From: Vicia villosa
Lineage: Eukaryota > Streptophyta > Magnoliopsida > Fabales > Fabaceae
DNA length: 64,000 nucleotides
Assembly (NCBI RefSeq): GCF_029867415.1
Contig: NC_081181.1
Span: 123,137,042 to 123,201,041, forward strand
Direction of reading: 5' to 3'
Position 1 is the first letter of the stretch. Every line of letters starts with the position of its first letter. The translations under genes and the position numbers were made by a program. A model generated the notes under the pieces. The model worked only from the letters and a program-made list of their open reading frames with translations, made no database searches and was not told the origin of the DNA. Positions 1-13,051 of this stretch are shown here, in pieces.

Positions 1-2863
1 TGTTGTATCAGAAACATATTTCAAGTGAAATCTCTACTGGTATCATCTCTCTGCAGTTCATAACATGCAGGTTATACGGTTTCGAGAAAAACATCTTAGC
101 AGTCGGAACAAAGGACTCGTCGGTTTTGGCACTGGATAGCGAAACTGGAAACATGATGAGCACTGGATCTGTTCATCCTAAGAAGCCGTCTAAAGCTCTA
201 TTTATGAAGTTGTTAGGTAAGAGTTTGCAAAGTTGGCACAGCGATCAATTAGTAAAACGCATTGATAAAAATTATCAATGGTCTGAAAGATTTTTTGGTT
301 TAGGATACAAATATCAAATCTATTTTTAATGGCAGTGAAGGACTAGAGTTTTTTATCGATGTTATACAGATGGACAATGTGAACCAATTACAAGATCAAT
401 GAGAAAAAATAGCTTTGATTTGAGAGAAGAAAATCATATTATTGACGATGCAACAACAAAGAAAATTTTGCTGTGTTCTGAGAAGGCTTTATATATCTAT
501 TCATTTGAGCATGCTCTACAGGTACACTGTTCTTTATTTTTATCCTTATGAGTTATGAACAACCATATGATTAGCTAATGCTTGCAATTACTCTCTATTG
601 TTTTTAGGGAATCAAAAAGGTGGTTTACAAAAAGAAGTTCTCTTCTTCCTGTTGTTGGGCATCAACATTTTACGGCGCCTCTGATATCGGTCTCGTGCTA
701 CTTTTCACCACTGGAAAAGTAGAATTAAGGTGGATGAGAATACAGCATACATAGAATTAGACATACCAATATTTTGATTATTACTTTTCCACGGGGCATT
801 TTTTTTCTTTACTATTTCTCTTTTGATTTAGGTCTTTACCAGACTTATCTTTGATAGTGAAGACTTCAATTAGAGGCTTCACTTATTCACCTCCGAAGTT
901 TAAGTCATTTTCTGACAGACAGATATGCTGTTCATCCAGAGGAGACATTGTTTTGGTATGACAGAATCTTTCACTTGATTAACAAGCTTCTGATATTTAT
1001 GATATCAAATTAACTCAAAGTCGTTTTACAGGTGAATGGTGACCAGGAAATTTTTGTTGTCTCATTGTTGGTCCAGAGGAATATTTTCAGGTATATATGG
1101 TTCAAGAATGGAACTGAGAATCTTGTTATCGATCTCCCCCACAAGAAAAGATTATCTTCATTTTTTGCTTTTCAAACGGGCAACTAAAGATGAAAGTGAT
1201 ACTGGTAATGGTAAAGTAGTAGTCTCGTTACGTGATGTTTGACTTCATTGTAGGCTTTTGGACTCTGTTGGCTGCATCTACAGGAAGGAAAGGATGCTAT
1301 CGCAAAAGGAGCTTGTTCCTAACCCAGTCATACATAAGGGAAACAAGGTCTACATTAACATATGAATAACTTATCCAACTATATCCATTATTTTGGATAC
1401 AGAATGTATTGAATCTTGTCTATGTGTAGGGCATATTCAACTCGGTTATCAAAGATTTTACTGGCGGCAAGGAAAAGCATATGCCCTTCATGGAAAAAGA
1501 AGATCCTAAAGAAAGTCTCCAGGAACTCTCTGTAATATTTTCACATGCAAATTTTCCTCTTGAGGCCAACAATTCTATGGATGAAAATAAGCTAGAATCA
1601 AACTTAGGTATGACAATCCTTCAGATAATGCATTTTATAGTGTTTAGATATTAGAGTTTAAGGCAACCAATTTGAGGATGTTCTCTTTTCCTCCTATATA
1701 GATGACATGGATCTGGAGAACCATAGAGAAATACGCAAAGAACAAAGCATATTAGGAGCTCTTAATAAGAAGAAATTGGCTGGCAAATTTAAGGCTTTGA
1801 AAGGTCTGTGACAATAAGCTCAATTTTATGCAAACTATTGTCTCTTATGTTCACATTTGACCTAAGAAACAAATGAACTACTTCAGAATATGCAGGAAAA
1901 GTGAGAGAGATGAAGGGCGACAGCCAGAAAGCTTCAGATAAGGAAGAGCAACCAGATGAGAAAATTGGTGCAGTCAGTCAAATTAAGAAAAAATATGGAT
2001 TTTCTTCTTCGTCCAATGTAAGTAAATATTTATCATATCCAGCATTCATTATAAGGCTTATCTTGCATTCTGTTATGTAACAGTTCACAAGTATGGCGCA
2101 TCTTTACAAGTTAATGTGTTGCCTAGGGACTATCTTTCTGTATGAAGGTGGTAAGTGTATCGGTTAATGCAAATGTAGCTTGGGTGTCAAGATTGATCAG
2201 TATCAATAAGATTCAATCGAGAAAATGATATATAATTACCCTTTTGAGCATAATAATTATTAATTACCAAGAAAATGGTATATTTCAACTTAGAAACACC
2301 GGTTTAATAGCAATAGATCTCAAGAAGTATCCTTCACAGTGAGTTGTAATTTGGTATCTGATAGGACCCAGGATGAGAAAGCTGGCTCAAAAGAAGATTT
2401 AGTGGTAAGCCTATTGTGTGGGGAGTTTATGTAAAAAGAAATAGAGGTCAAAATGGGAATATCCACATGGCTGAGAGTGTCACAATTTTATTAGCATAAC
2501 TTTCATATATTTAAAATACTAGTATTTGTTTTCAGAAATACGAAGACTAACCACGAATCTTGCGCTACAGGAAACAAGCGTTGCTAAATCTGCAGAAAGC
2601 AAGCTCCAGGAAAACACATGGAAATTACAGGTATATTATTTGTTGACAGACACAAAAATTATGCAGTATATTGTTACCATTTAGCACATGACAATTAATG
2701 CAAGAAGAATAAGAAAGATGAAAATTCTACTATATATTTGTTTACACACTTTCCTATAACTTAACAGGGTATTGAGCTGCGTACTAAAGAGTTACAAAAT
2801 AAGGCAAAATCATTTTTATCAAAGGCAAAACAGGTGCTGCGAAACGCTGAACAGGATGGATAA
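1..2863 (+). CDS. Tomosyn/Lgl-like WD40 protein, 3' part (partial)
   Basis: The 5' part lies outside the window; the first whole codon is at 3. Exons: 1-216, 370-521, 608-729, 832-955, 1032-1090, 1254-1347, 1430-1607, 1702-1803, 1896-2017, 2571-2630, 2768-2863. All join in phase with GT-AG introns and give 440 codons plus TAA. Visible family signatures are LALDSETGNMMSTGSVHPKKP, LLCSEKALYIYSFEHALQ and SFYG-type strands such as CCWASTFYGASDIGLVLLF, matching the second half of plant tomosyn/syntaxin-binding-protein-5-like WD40 proteins. The last two exons (ETSVAKSAESKLQEN... to KQVLRNAEQ) look like the C-terminal R-SNARE-like helix of that family. Known role: tomosyns bind Q-SNAREs and regulate vesicle fusion at the plasma membrane. 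Function here is inferred from similarity. The gene is convergent with the NTPase gene that follows. Confidence 0.85.
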
Positions 2864-3480
2864 ACAAAGTTGATTAGACCAGTTAGGTACTAAGGTCATT
2901 AATTTTGTTTTCCTTTTTCAATTACTTGTATATTAATTTTAAAGTTTTATATATTCTGTGCTACTTTTGCTTCTTTTGAAATTAACCCACGCCGTTACTT
3001 TCATATGTGGATTGCAGGGTAAAGAAGCTTGACCATCACACTTAATGCTCACTGAAGTACAGATGAAACAGCTATTGCTCCAACTTTACGCTATATATTA
3101 TATTGATAAAAACCCGCAACTGATTCAAGGACGTAAATAAGTCATTTTCTATGGAATTTGTAAATCAAAATATCATAAGCTTACGTTTATATTTTCTCTC
3201 CACCTTCTGCCTTTTTGGAGAGAATTTTTTTGATAGAATTTTTTCCACCTATGAATATTTACACACACAATCTCAAATTAAAATGTCAACTCTTAAAAAC
3301 GGGACAAAGTTAAAATGCGACATCCAAATTGCATTGAGATTTTCTCCTTTTATTTCATTAACTGGAGTCTGAAGTATTATTAGCCAATGGTTTTGACAGA
3401 TGGTGATCCCTATTACAATGCATTTAGAACTTAAAGAAAACTCCACATAGCATGAGTTCAGAAGACAAACTTTGCAACAA
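2864..3480. other. Intergenic, tail-to-tail 3' UTR region
   Basis: About 617 bp separate two convergent stop codons. The stretch is AT-rich with no recognisable gene; it probably holds both 3' UTRs and polyadenylation signals. Confidence 0.5.
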
Positions 3481-5505
3481 CTAGTGCTTTATCAACAGAT
3501 CTTCCAGAAGCGAGTGTATCTGTTCTCGAACAGCGTTTCTGTTACTAACACTCAATGTAAACAAAGTTGCTCCTGCATGATTCCTCAATGTTGCAACTGT
3601 GAAAACGCACAGCATAAGTCATTAACAGGTCCAGAAAATCCGTTAAAATCCTCAAAACATCAGTAGATCTTTGAGATATATGGTTATCAAGGCTCGCAAC
3701 AGATTTACCCCAACTCAATTATTTAAAGCATCAAGAAAAGAAAAACCAATCAAGCCAAGAAAGAAACAAGACGTTTGAAAAATGGGAATTTTGAAAGTAT
3801 GGGAAATTTACCTGCAGGTATATCTCTGCCAAATTTTGGAACTGGAATGGAAGCCAAAATTGGGATATTTGACTCCAAAACTTTTAGAACTGCAGGGAAG
3901 AATGATGAACTGTATAACTCCATCTTACCAACTTCGTCAATGATGAAAAGATCAGTGTCTTCTCTAACCTAGTCAATAAGTGTCTCTTCAAATTTCAGAG
4001 AGTGGTCTAACATATGGGCATCTGTAAATAACATCTTTGTATATCCTGAATGACAAATTTACACTCAGAAAGTCAAGGGAGCAGCTCAAGAGCACCCTAG
4101 AAATACCACTTTTTTATATGCAATTAAATGCATGCAAGGATGGTCATACATTAGACAAAAACATTGATTTCGTCTCCACCTACTATGACGATACTCTTCC
4201 ATAAAGTTAAGAAAAGCGTGTAACCGAAATATCGGTGACAAGTAGTATGCAAAAGCAAGCTCACCTGCAACTCAGGCAGCGCCAGTGACTCGAAAGATGC
4301 TACATCAACTTTATACTTCCCAACATTAGGCCATCTGTGAGACTCTTGGCTGCCAATGCCATTAAATAAAGCACCCTTAAGTCAAATAAGCAAAGCTCTG
4401 ACAAAACTAAACAAGACTGTTATGTAGGATTTGGATTGTCTGCTATGCTGCCAAGTAACATGAAATCACAACAGTCAGCACATATCCGTGCTCAGATCAA
4501 GATTGTTCATGTTTCGATTTCACCAAAGCTAATTACAAATATAAACTTGGAATTAAAACCGTCCAAACTTAATACAATGGTCTAGATGTACTATCTGCAG
4601 TGACTGCGGTATTCTGGTTGCATCTAATCCAAATTCTGTAATGCCACAACATTTTTAGAAACACCTAAAAAATGATCTCAAGTTATTTTGTGTTTGCTAA
4701 AAGCAATATTTTAAAAACCAAACGAAACTCATGATTCAAACCAGCATTGTCTACAATTAGGTTTTTTCCACGGTTCGATTGTGGTTTCCTCCCAGTTCAA
4801 GCGGTTGAATCATGATTATGAGGTCTCATCAATTCAATGTCCGGTTAGGATTTTCACAACATCGAATAAAAGCATAACAGGCACCAATATCACCAAGAAA
4901 CACAGAACATTCACGATAAAATAAAAAAATAGTATCTTTAGCCACCTTTGTAGCAACCGTCACCACTGAAAAGTATGTCAGTGTCTTGTGTCCCGAACCG
5001 ACATAAGTTTAATTTATTCATTTTTTTTTTAATTATTATTGATATGAGTGTCAATGTCGTGTTTCCGGTGTCCAATTAGCAATGGAGTGAAGAACAGAAC
5101 CTTGAAAAGTTGGAAGAAGCAAGTGGGCATGTGCGACCATCCAGAGTGACAACTTCAAAACCAACTCTCTCACCTGCGAGTCTAACTTCACCTACAAAAC
5201 CAATCAAACCAGTGAGAAGTTTTGGGGAATTGGGGAAGGGTGGTGAAGGGATAGGAAGAGATTCTTACGAGTATAGAAACCCTGAACCTTGAGGGTGGGA
5301 TTTGAGGCTTTGAGGGTATCGAAGACTCTCATAATAAGAGTACTTTTTCCCACACCCTGAAAATCAATAAATCAATCAATTACATGAATGAATGATGAGT
5401 AAGAATGGAAGTAACAGAAATTTCAAAGGAAGGAGAAACAAAATCGGAGAACGAATTACTCACAGGAGGACCTGTCACTAGCAAGCATTTTCCAACACCA
5501 GACAT
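3481..5505 (-). CDS. THEP1/NTPCR-family nucleoside-triphosphatase
   Basis: Six exons on the minus strand: 5505-5464, 5356-5269, 5191-5101, 4349-4265, 3968-3812, 3596-3481. They total 579 nt and encode 192 aa, the usual length for this family. The start MSGVGKCLLVTGPP runs into GVGKST, so the Walker A P-loop (residues about 12-19) is interrupted by intron 1. Residues about 108-119 (DLFIIDEVGKME) are the family's Walker B-like segment. Other family blocks are VQGFYTREVR, VGFEVVTLDGR, RWPNVGKYKVDV and FGRDIP. Known family activity is slow hydrolysis of a broad range of NTPs; human NTPCR is the best-known relative. All splice sites are GT-AG and no disabling changes are seen. Cellular role in plants is unclear. 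Confidence 0.9.
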
Positions 5506-6352
5506 TGTTTCTGTTGCTCAGTCTTCGTAATGCTAAATATTTTAGTTGAAATTTTTTTAGTTTTACACATTTCTCTATTAAAATTAATTATGGGGCAATT
5601 CAATTTCATAATGATTTAGGATTGATGACATAATTCATTTGGATAAGTGGATAACTATCGATTGACGAGCAAAATAATTAATACATGTGAAAAAATAAAC
5701 AATCGATTTTAAATATTAAAAAAAAACAATCATTATATCTGGTTAAGTTTTGAGATCCTCAATTCTACCTATAATATTTCATGAAATTCACCACCAAGCC
5801 AGTCTTGAGCAAAACAGTTTACTCAAGCGACCATACACGTCCCAATGGAATTACTACTATAGATGTCAATGTTAGTGAATGAAAACAAATTAGATTCCCA
5901 TTTTTTATTTGTCCATAATAAAATAGTACAATGTAATAGCATGTGTCCAAATCAATTATTTAAATATATAAATGAAAAAACAATAATGCAGGAGTTTGCT
6001 TCCTATTGTTAACAAACTACTATAGTTTGTATCGATCACAGAAAATGCTCCGTATTAACAAGATTCACTTGGGAGAAGGTAGTGACATATTTCATTTAAA
6101 GAGTATGACAACAGCATTCCATAGAGAAATAAACAATTGTACCATAGAAACTGAGTTGTATTAATAATAGAGATGGAATAAGTACAGGTCATGGGGCTGA
6201 ACCTAAACATGCCTAAGGCACTAAACACTGTTTATCACATCACAGTTGTGTGGATCCAAAATATCCCCAAAATTCATAAAAACCTACTAACAAATTATTA
6301 TTATTCTATGGCAAATACTCCTACGCTTCTTCTTCTTCGAAGAACAGCAACT
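5506..6352. other. Intergenic, promoter of the NTPase gene / 3' end of HMGB
   Basis: AT-rich stretch between two minus-strand genes. I see no coding potential or repeat; it should contain the promoter of the NTPase gene and the 3' UTR of the HMG-box gene. Confidence 0.45.
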
Positions 6353-7399
6353 CTACTCGTCAGATTCCTCCTGAAAAGTAATAAAATCAAAATCAAAATC
6401 AACACAACGGTCGATTAATCAAAAACCTACAAATTACTTAAGAATGCAAAAATAATCTTACGTCATCATCTTCATCATCATTGACTTCAGACTTGGACTT
6501 GTCAGATCCCTCTTCCTCGGACGGAGCCTTTTCCTCAGTCTAGTTCATAAAAAAAATTCAATCAAAAATAATATCAAAAATCAATGTAAAACTAGATCAA
6601 TAAAAAAAGTGTAACTACGATAACAAGAACAATAGCGAAGAAATTTACCAACGAAATGTTGTATGCACGCATAGCCTTGGCATACTCCTCCTTCTTCTTC
6701 TCTGCGGTAGCAACATAAGGAGCTTTCTCCTGGAATAAACGCAAAACGTAACAGTGTTAAAATCAAAAATCGAATTGTCATAATCATCTATTAACCTTGA
6801 TATACAACACAAATTACTCACAGCTTCAGACAGTGCTTTCCACTCTTTCCCTCCAGCCTTACCAACCTACTCAAATTTCAGATTAAATCGCTTCAGATAA
6901 CTCAAATTCAAATTTCAAAAATACATGAAGAACGGTAACTTAACGTCACATAACTCACCACGGCAACAGATTTGTTGTCAGGATTCTCCTTCTTGAAAGT
7001 CTCTCTGAATTCAGACCTAAAACCAAAAAAAAAATAACTAAAACTCAGAAACCGATTCATCTTAAACTCGATAAATTGAACTTGAACAAATATCAAAAAA
7101 CAAAACAAAAAAATAGATCGACCAATTTTCAGCACCGAAACATACATGAAAACGAAGAAAGCACTTGGAGGCCTCTTAGGCATGTTAGGATCCTTCGCAG
7201 CTTTCTTCGATTGCTTAGTTCCAGCACCAGCGCCCTTGCGCTTCAACCTAACAAACAAAAACGAACACGAGATCGGAAACGTTAGATCGGAAAAACGAAA
7301 CGATTCAAAACGCGAAACTGAATCTGACAATGGGAGGCAAGCGGGAGAAGAAGCTCACAGGTTATCAGCGGGTTTCGCGGTGGAGGTGGCCTTAGGCAT
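6353..7399 (-). CDS. HMGB-type HMG-box chromatin protein
   Basis: Seven exons: 7399-7359, 7247-7146, 7016-6959, 6866-6822, 6729-6649, 6539-6462, 6370-6353. They total 423 nt and encode 140 aa. A basic N-terminus (KRKGAGAGTKQSKKAAKDP) precedes one HMG box at about residues 34-105. The box shows PKRPPSAFFVFMSEFR, the KKENPDNKSVAVVGKAGG loop, EWKALSEAEKAPYV and AEYAKAM-like helix 3 (KKKEEYAKAMRAYN). An acidic tail (SEEEG... VNDDEDDDEESDE, about 115-140) follows. This layout is that of plant HMG1/2-like (HMGB) proteins, which bend DNA non-sequence-specifically and assist chromatin remodelling in the nucleus. The start is the first in-frame ATG of the conserved MPKA-type N-terminus. All junctions are in phase and the gene looks intact. 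Confidence 0.95.
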
Positions 7400-10099
7400 G
7401 TTGATCGGAGTTCGGAGAGAAACGGTAGGGGGAAGAGGTAGGGTTTGTAAGAGTAAAATCGGTTTTGCGAGTTGTGAAAAAAAATGAGAGCGTGTGTGGG
7501 TTTTTGAATGTGAGCGTGAGAGCAATGTGGAGGGAAAGTGAAATTTGGGGAACGCGTTTAAGCGGGATAATGAAAAGAAGGAGTGTACATGTCATCGATC
7601 CGTGTGCTCTCGCTATTCCTTCTTTGGCTTCAGCACTGTGCGAAGTGTGCACGTGTGGAATTCTATAGTACTATTGAAATTCACTTAAAAGGAGTACACA
7701 AGATTGAGAAATTGATTTCAATTTTTATTTATCTCTTACTTGAACTAGGAAAAGTCTTCTCCTCAAAATTAAAAGATTATACAAACTTGTATATTATTCA
7801 AAATGAATAAGTAATTTGAAATTTTAAAAAATTGATACAACAATGTGTTTTTATAAGTAACTTTTTGATACACAAAACTTTTCAATTTTCTAAAAAATTG
7901 AGATGATCCAACTTTTTAATTCATATGATGTACTATAGATTTAGGATCTAAAGTTAGAGTTCAATACTTTTGATTCTAAAAATAATAAATTTTGATTACT
8001 TTGATTTTATTTGATTCTAAAAATATATATATTGAATCATCTCATCAAACAATAATTATATAGACGGCAATTGGATGTGAGAAGCACTAACGAAATATTA
8101 CCTCGTATTAAGAGGATGTTATCGACAACATGGAAAGGGATAATATGCAAGATCTTGCCCCTCTCAAAGTCATCGATATGAGCGTCAAACGTGTTGAGTT
8201 TTGTAGTGCACACGTAGATGGGATTGATATGTGACTATGAGATCTCGATGTTTGGTAGAAGGTTTTGTAGCGGGAAAATTCTGACAACGATGGTATTTGT
8301 GATGAGAGCAAGGAGCGATAGATTGGGAGTTATGTTTGCGTTGGAGATAGAAGATGGTAATTGTAGATCTAGGGTTTCATGTGTTTCTGCACTTTGAATT
8401 TATCTCGAGATTTGTTTTATAACAATGTAGGGTTAATAATTGCAATATCAATACGCGGGATCACGCGTATATAAATTGGGCTCATTTTGGTGATGGGCTT
8501 TTTTATCGGGTGAATGGTTTGGATTTATTCTTAATTTCAAACAATAGTATTCCTTTATTCCATAAATACTCTAACATATGGCCTTCGATTTTTTTAAGTC
8601 GTCAAATATATGAAATTTTCATTCTCCACGTCACTTTTCTCATCATAAAGAGCATATACCTTCAAACAATCATAATGTAGTTAATTGTGTCATCAATCTT
8701 AACTCGAATGACAACAATCACAGTGGCTTACCGTTATTATTGTGATATATTTTGTTAAACATTAGTTTCTAGTGTCCATACCAACTTGATTGCAACGGTC
8801 GCACAAGGAGAAGTAGAAACATACGGGACCTCAAAGGAGCTTGGTTTCCTATAAACAAAGGTTTCACCTCCTAGGTGTGGTTTTACTTAAAAATTACGTA
8901 TATCATGTTCACATCGTGTATTACTTTAACATAAGAATGTTTTTTTGTAAGTACACCTCCTTAACTTAAAGAAGAAAAAAACACACGAAATGATGAATCG
9001 AATACTATATCACTAATTTGAGTCATCTCTCATGTTTCATACATGAACATTTATGCTCATCATGGGCCTTAATAAAACTTACATAAGTCTCTGAATCACA
9101 TTATTATGATGGTTAAGGCATGTCCTTCAATGTAATACATGTTGTTTGCTTGCCTAATGTCACCATAAAGAGATACTTGTGGCATATCAATATGTATTGT
9201 TACTTCAAATGGTTTCTTGCCATATGTTTTTGTCCAAATTAAATATTAACCTTATTATATGCATCATTTGCCATCGGGTTCCCCCATGATTAGACGTGGC
9301 AAATGTTTTAGGATGAAAAATATAAAAGAGTAAAATATACATGTTGTATATGGGTCAAGTGGATCTTAGAATGATTTATTGTCGTATTGACCTGACACCT
9401 TTTAGTAATAATGTCTCTTTAACCTCGGTTCCCTTTAACTTCTTAAGTAGCAGATGTGACAATATTATCACCCAATTTAACTCTCTTGGTTTCCAACTCA
9501 CAAGTCTTACAATGTCAACAAGTTGTTGCGAGACTTAATACATGGTTTAATGTTTAGGATGGTCTAATTTGTGTCTAATGAAGTACAGTCATTACCACTG
9601 GGTCCATTGGATGGATCAACCTCAAATCTATAAGCAATAAGAATAGGCACAGTTATTGACATTCCATTAACTATTAAGTTTCATATTGTCACTATTAACT
9701 TAACTCCTCATAGATTATGGTTGATCCATATTGTCAGGGTCGGCCTAATCAATTCAAATACCTTATTATAATTTTAAAAACAGACCTAAATTAAAATAAT
9801 AATAATTTGAATAACTAAAAATGACACAACAAAAATACAACTATAATTTAACCAAATGAAGCACCAAAAAACTCAAAGTATTATTTAAACTTTAAATATT
9901 ATTTCATGCAGCTTAATATCATTTTCAATTGCTATCATAGTCAATCCATTAAGCATTTCTTGTGACATGGTAGATCACAAGTAACTCTTTAACAACTTCG
10001 ATTTTTGAAAAACTTTTTTCCACGTAAGCAATTGTTACAAGACAACTCTAAACTTCCATTGGGCAATGGCTTATTTATCAATCTATGGTCAGACTATTA
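7400..10099. other. Intergenic, HMGB promoter side, no gene recognised
   Basis: 7400-7650 should contain the HMGB 5' UTR and promoter. The rest is AT-rich non-coding DNA. Short open frames occur (for example 8108-8311 on -) but none resembles a known family. Confidence 0.4.
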
Positions 10100-10750
10100 G
10101 TGTGTTAACCAACCTTTAGATGCAATTATGCATGTTCCTCAATACTGGAAGAGCGTATATAATTTTAAAGTTTGCGATATTTTGGTGGGAAATCGATGGA
10201 CATTCCTCAAGAGCTTTGCACACAGTTCCCTCTTATTCACAATCTCATTCAACAAATATCAATTCATATGGTGTCCTGCAAGGATATGCTCTATTAGAAA
10301 CACACAGATAATGGAGATACTAGTCTAAAGGATGCTTACATATACCACAAGGTTTCTTGGTATAAATATATCTGGAATAGAGACATACCTCTAACTCTTT
10401 CTCTTGTAGTTTGGCGTTTAATGCATAACAAGTTGCGCACATATGATAACTTGTCTTCTAGAGGCTTCATCTTCCATCCACCTGTAATATTTGCCTTCAA
10501 CAACAGGAAAACTCCCTCCATCTATTCCTTTAATGTTTGTTTGCAGCTAAATATTGGGACTGGCTTGCTAAGCTTATTGACAATCCTCTGCAACTTTATT
10601 CCATTAAGGACATTTGGCAGATTTGTGAAAAGGGTTGGACTCCTTAAGTTAACATTGTCACACAGGCCTGCATTGTTAACATCATCGTCATAATTTGGAA
10701 CTCAATGAATTATGCAAAATTCAACAACAAATTCATCAATTTGTGAAGTG
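10100..10750 (+). pseudogene. LINE (non-LTR retrotransposon) ORF2 C-terminal relic, zf-RVT region
   Basis: Across shifting frames the + strand reads IPQELCTQFP, GDTSLKDAYIYHKVSWYKYI, WNRDIPLTLSLVVWRLMHNK and LRTYDNLSSRGF. It continues in another frame as KYWDWLAKLIDNP and IKDIWQICEKGW, then a stop, then VTQACIVNIIVIIWNSMNYA. This succession matches the zinc-binding region downstream of reverse transcriptase in plant L1-type LINEs (consensus WN..IPPSKSLLVWRLMHNKLPTD). Stops and at least one frameshift show it is dead. No upstream RT core is recognisable, so it is a truncated 3' fragment. Confidence 0.75.
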
Positions 10751-12694
10751 TCATCAGTCTCATGACTAGCAAAGAAGGAGGATCATCTCTCTAGATTGCA
10801 TTACTAGTGATTGTGTGGAAGACTACAGATAAGACGGAGTTCTTCTCAGATCTTCAGACAATTCACCACTCAAGGAATCGGTAGGATTAAAGGTTTGATT
10901 GCTACAGATGAAGACTTGGAGCAGAATTAGTGACGTTGGAAGATTTGTAAGCGTAGATTGAATAAAGATTGCGCAAAAGAGTTTAGCATGAAGTTGTATA
11001 CAATTTGAGAACCAAAATTAAATATTTATTTTCTCATACATTATTATGGACTAGTTATTGTATAAACTCTTGGAATATTTGTCAAAATAATGGAATTATG
11101 CAGGTTCCGCTGGGAAACCATTGAAGAGTGCACGTAGACTCATGCGAGAATGATAAAGTCAAAGCACTATAAATCTTGTTGTTATCTCTCTACCTTTTAC
11201 TCTTGCATTTACATTTCGTAGTACATCACATGCCTAAGATTGGGTTTTCAATTCATAGAGAAGTTTATCGTTTATTGCATTGATAGCGATTTATTGCCTA
11301 AGATTGGGTTTTGTTGGATTTGGGACCTAATCAAGCTTCATTGGTGATTAAAATTTTAGAAAATTGTTGAGTTTGGAATTCATTAATTGAATCATTATAT
11401 AATCATCTCTCGTAGACTATACTAATGGTATTGATTAAATACCTTATGTATCGTCGTTAATTTAATTTATGATTGTTGTACATTGATTATGTGTGTAAGT
11501 GTATTAATTTATATTCAAGTATGATTCGTTTTATTTCTTGCGCGCACATACTCTAAAAAACCTCTCGTATTTTGTTTCCAAAAAATCGATAGAGCTTTAT
11601 TTTAAAAAGTTTATTCACCCACCCTTTATACTGTTTTCTTACACCACACTCTCACCCAACAAAGTGAACCTACTTCAATTTCGTACTACCTCAATCAACC
11701 AAAACTCCTTTTGCATTAAATTGCAACTTGCTATTTATAAGCAAAATTCTTAGATTCTTGCTACTAGCCCATCATTGTGCTTAATGTGCATGTCCTACTC
11801 TACTAACTCTGCCCATCTAACTTTTCTTCCTAAGTAAGTAATGCTTTCATGTCTTCCACATGTCTTAGGCCGCTTTTGCTCGTCCAATGCACCACCCCTT
11901 CGACTGGTGTGTTAACCATTGCTTCACCATGAAGTAGTTGTAGGTGATTATACCATATGTTCATGCCACCCAACACTTTGTGCACCTGGATTAGGCCTAG
12001 CGAGCCTTGATTATTTTGAGTTTTTCTCTGGCATGTTTTATGCATGATGGATTGTGGTTTTCAAGTTCTTTTCATATATTTATTATTAATGCAAACAAGT
12101 GTTTTCTCACTTTCCATAGATAAATCGGGGGGTGTAACAATGTTCTTGTGAAATAAGTCAATAAGTGTCGGTGTATTTAACATAAATCTGACACTTATCA
12201 TCTTTATAATTAAATAAGGTAAAACTTGTCTCACCCTCAAAGATAATATGAAAGTACAATGTTTGTATCTCTTAAATGCAATCCCTTGAACATTGAGAGT
12301 TGGTTCCAATAGTTTTTCTTCCTCTTCTACCACACCCACAAGACATTCCTTCTCATCACACATATCTTCCCAAGACTTTGAGTATCACTATGCAAATCAA
12401 AACTTGACAATTCAACTTCAATATCTCCAATTCAGTTATGTCTCATCAAGATGACATAATATAATGACAACATGAAAGTTTTTTGCTATGATGTTATATT
12501 TCGTCCTAACATTGTATCAATACTACATGTAGTTTGAGAACAAACTGATGTTGCATGAAAACCAAAAAAGGTAAATAATTTCAAGTGTATCAAGTAAGGT
12601 ATAAAAATGCGGTGTCTTGTTACATTTTTATGTTTATAATATAAAATTTTAAACAACGTGAGAAAATACAGTAAATTAATGTTATCTACACATA
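10751..12694. other. Intergenic; one unidentified broken frame inside
   Basis: Mostly AT-rich DNA without recognised genes. A minus-strand frame from 12363 to 11830 is open except for one TGA at 12063-12061 (about 170 codons in all). I recognise no family in its translation; it may be a decayed retroelement piece. Confidence 0.35.
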
Positions 12695-12807
<113 letters not shown>

Positions 12808-13051
12808 CTCAAAATATTTTTTTTGGTAATAACACGGTGAAATATAAAAGTGAAGTGCTAAAAGGATAAATAAATTAAATAGGAAAAAATGTATAACTCA
12901 TGGCTATATACCTCATATCTTTTCTCTGATTTTTCTCTTATCTCAAGGATAAAAAGGTAATACAACATTATTGTAACCAACATAGAACACACAAATTGAA
13001 ATTCATTCTGCATCGTTATTCTTAAAATTGAATCATATAGGAGGTTGAATT

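Noticed and set aside
217..369. Apparent stops and frameshift in the tomosyn-like gene between exon 1 and LLCSEKAL
   Set aside because: A GT donor at 217 and an AG acceptor ending at 369 join in phase to give ...KLLDGQ, matching the family, so this is an intron.
2368..2403. Possible extra tomosyn exon (gacccaggatgag...)
   Set aside because: In the required phase it meets TGA at once; the flanking exons join in phase without it.
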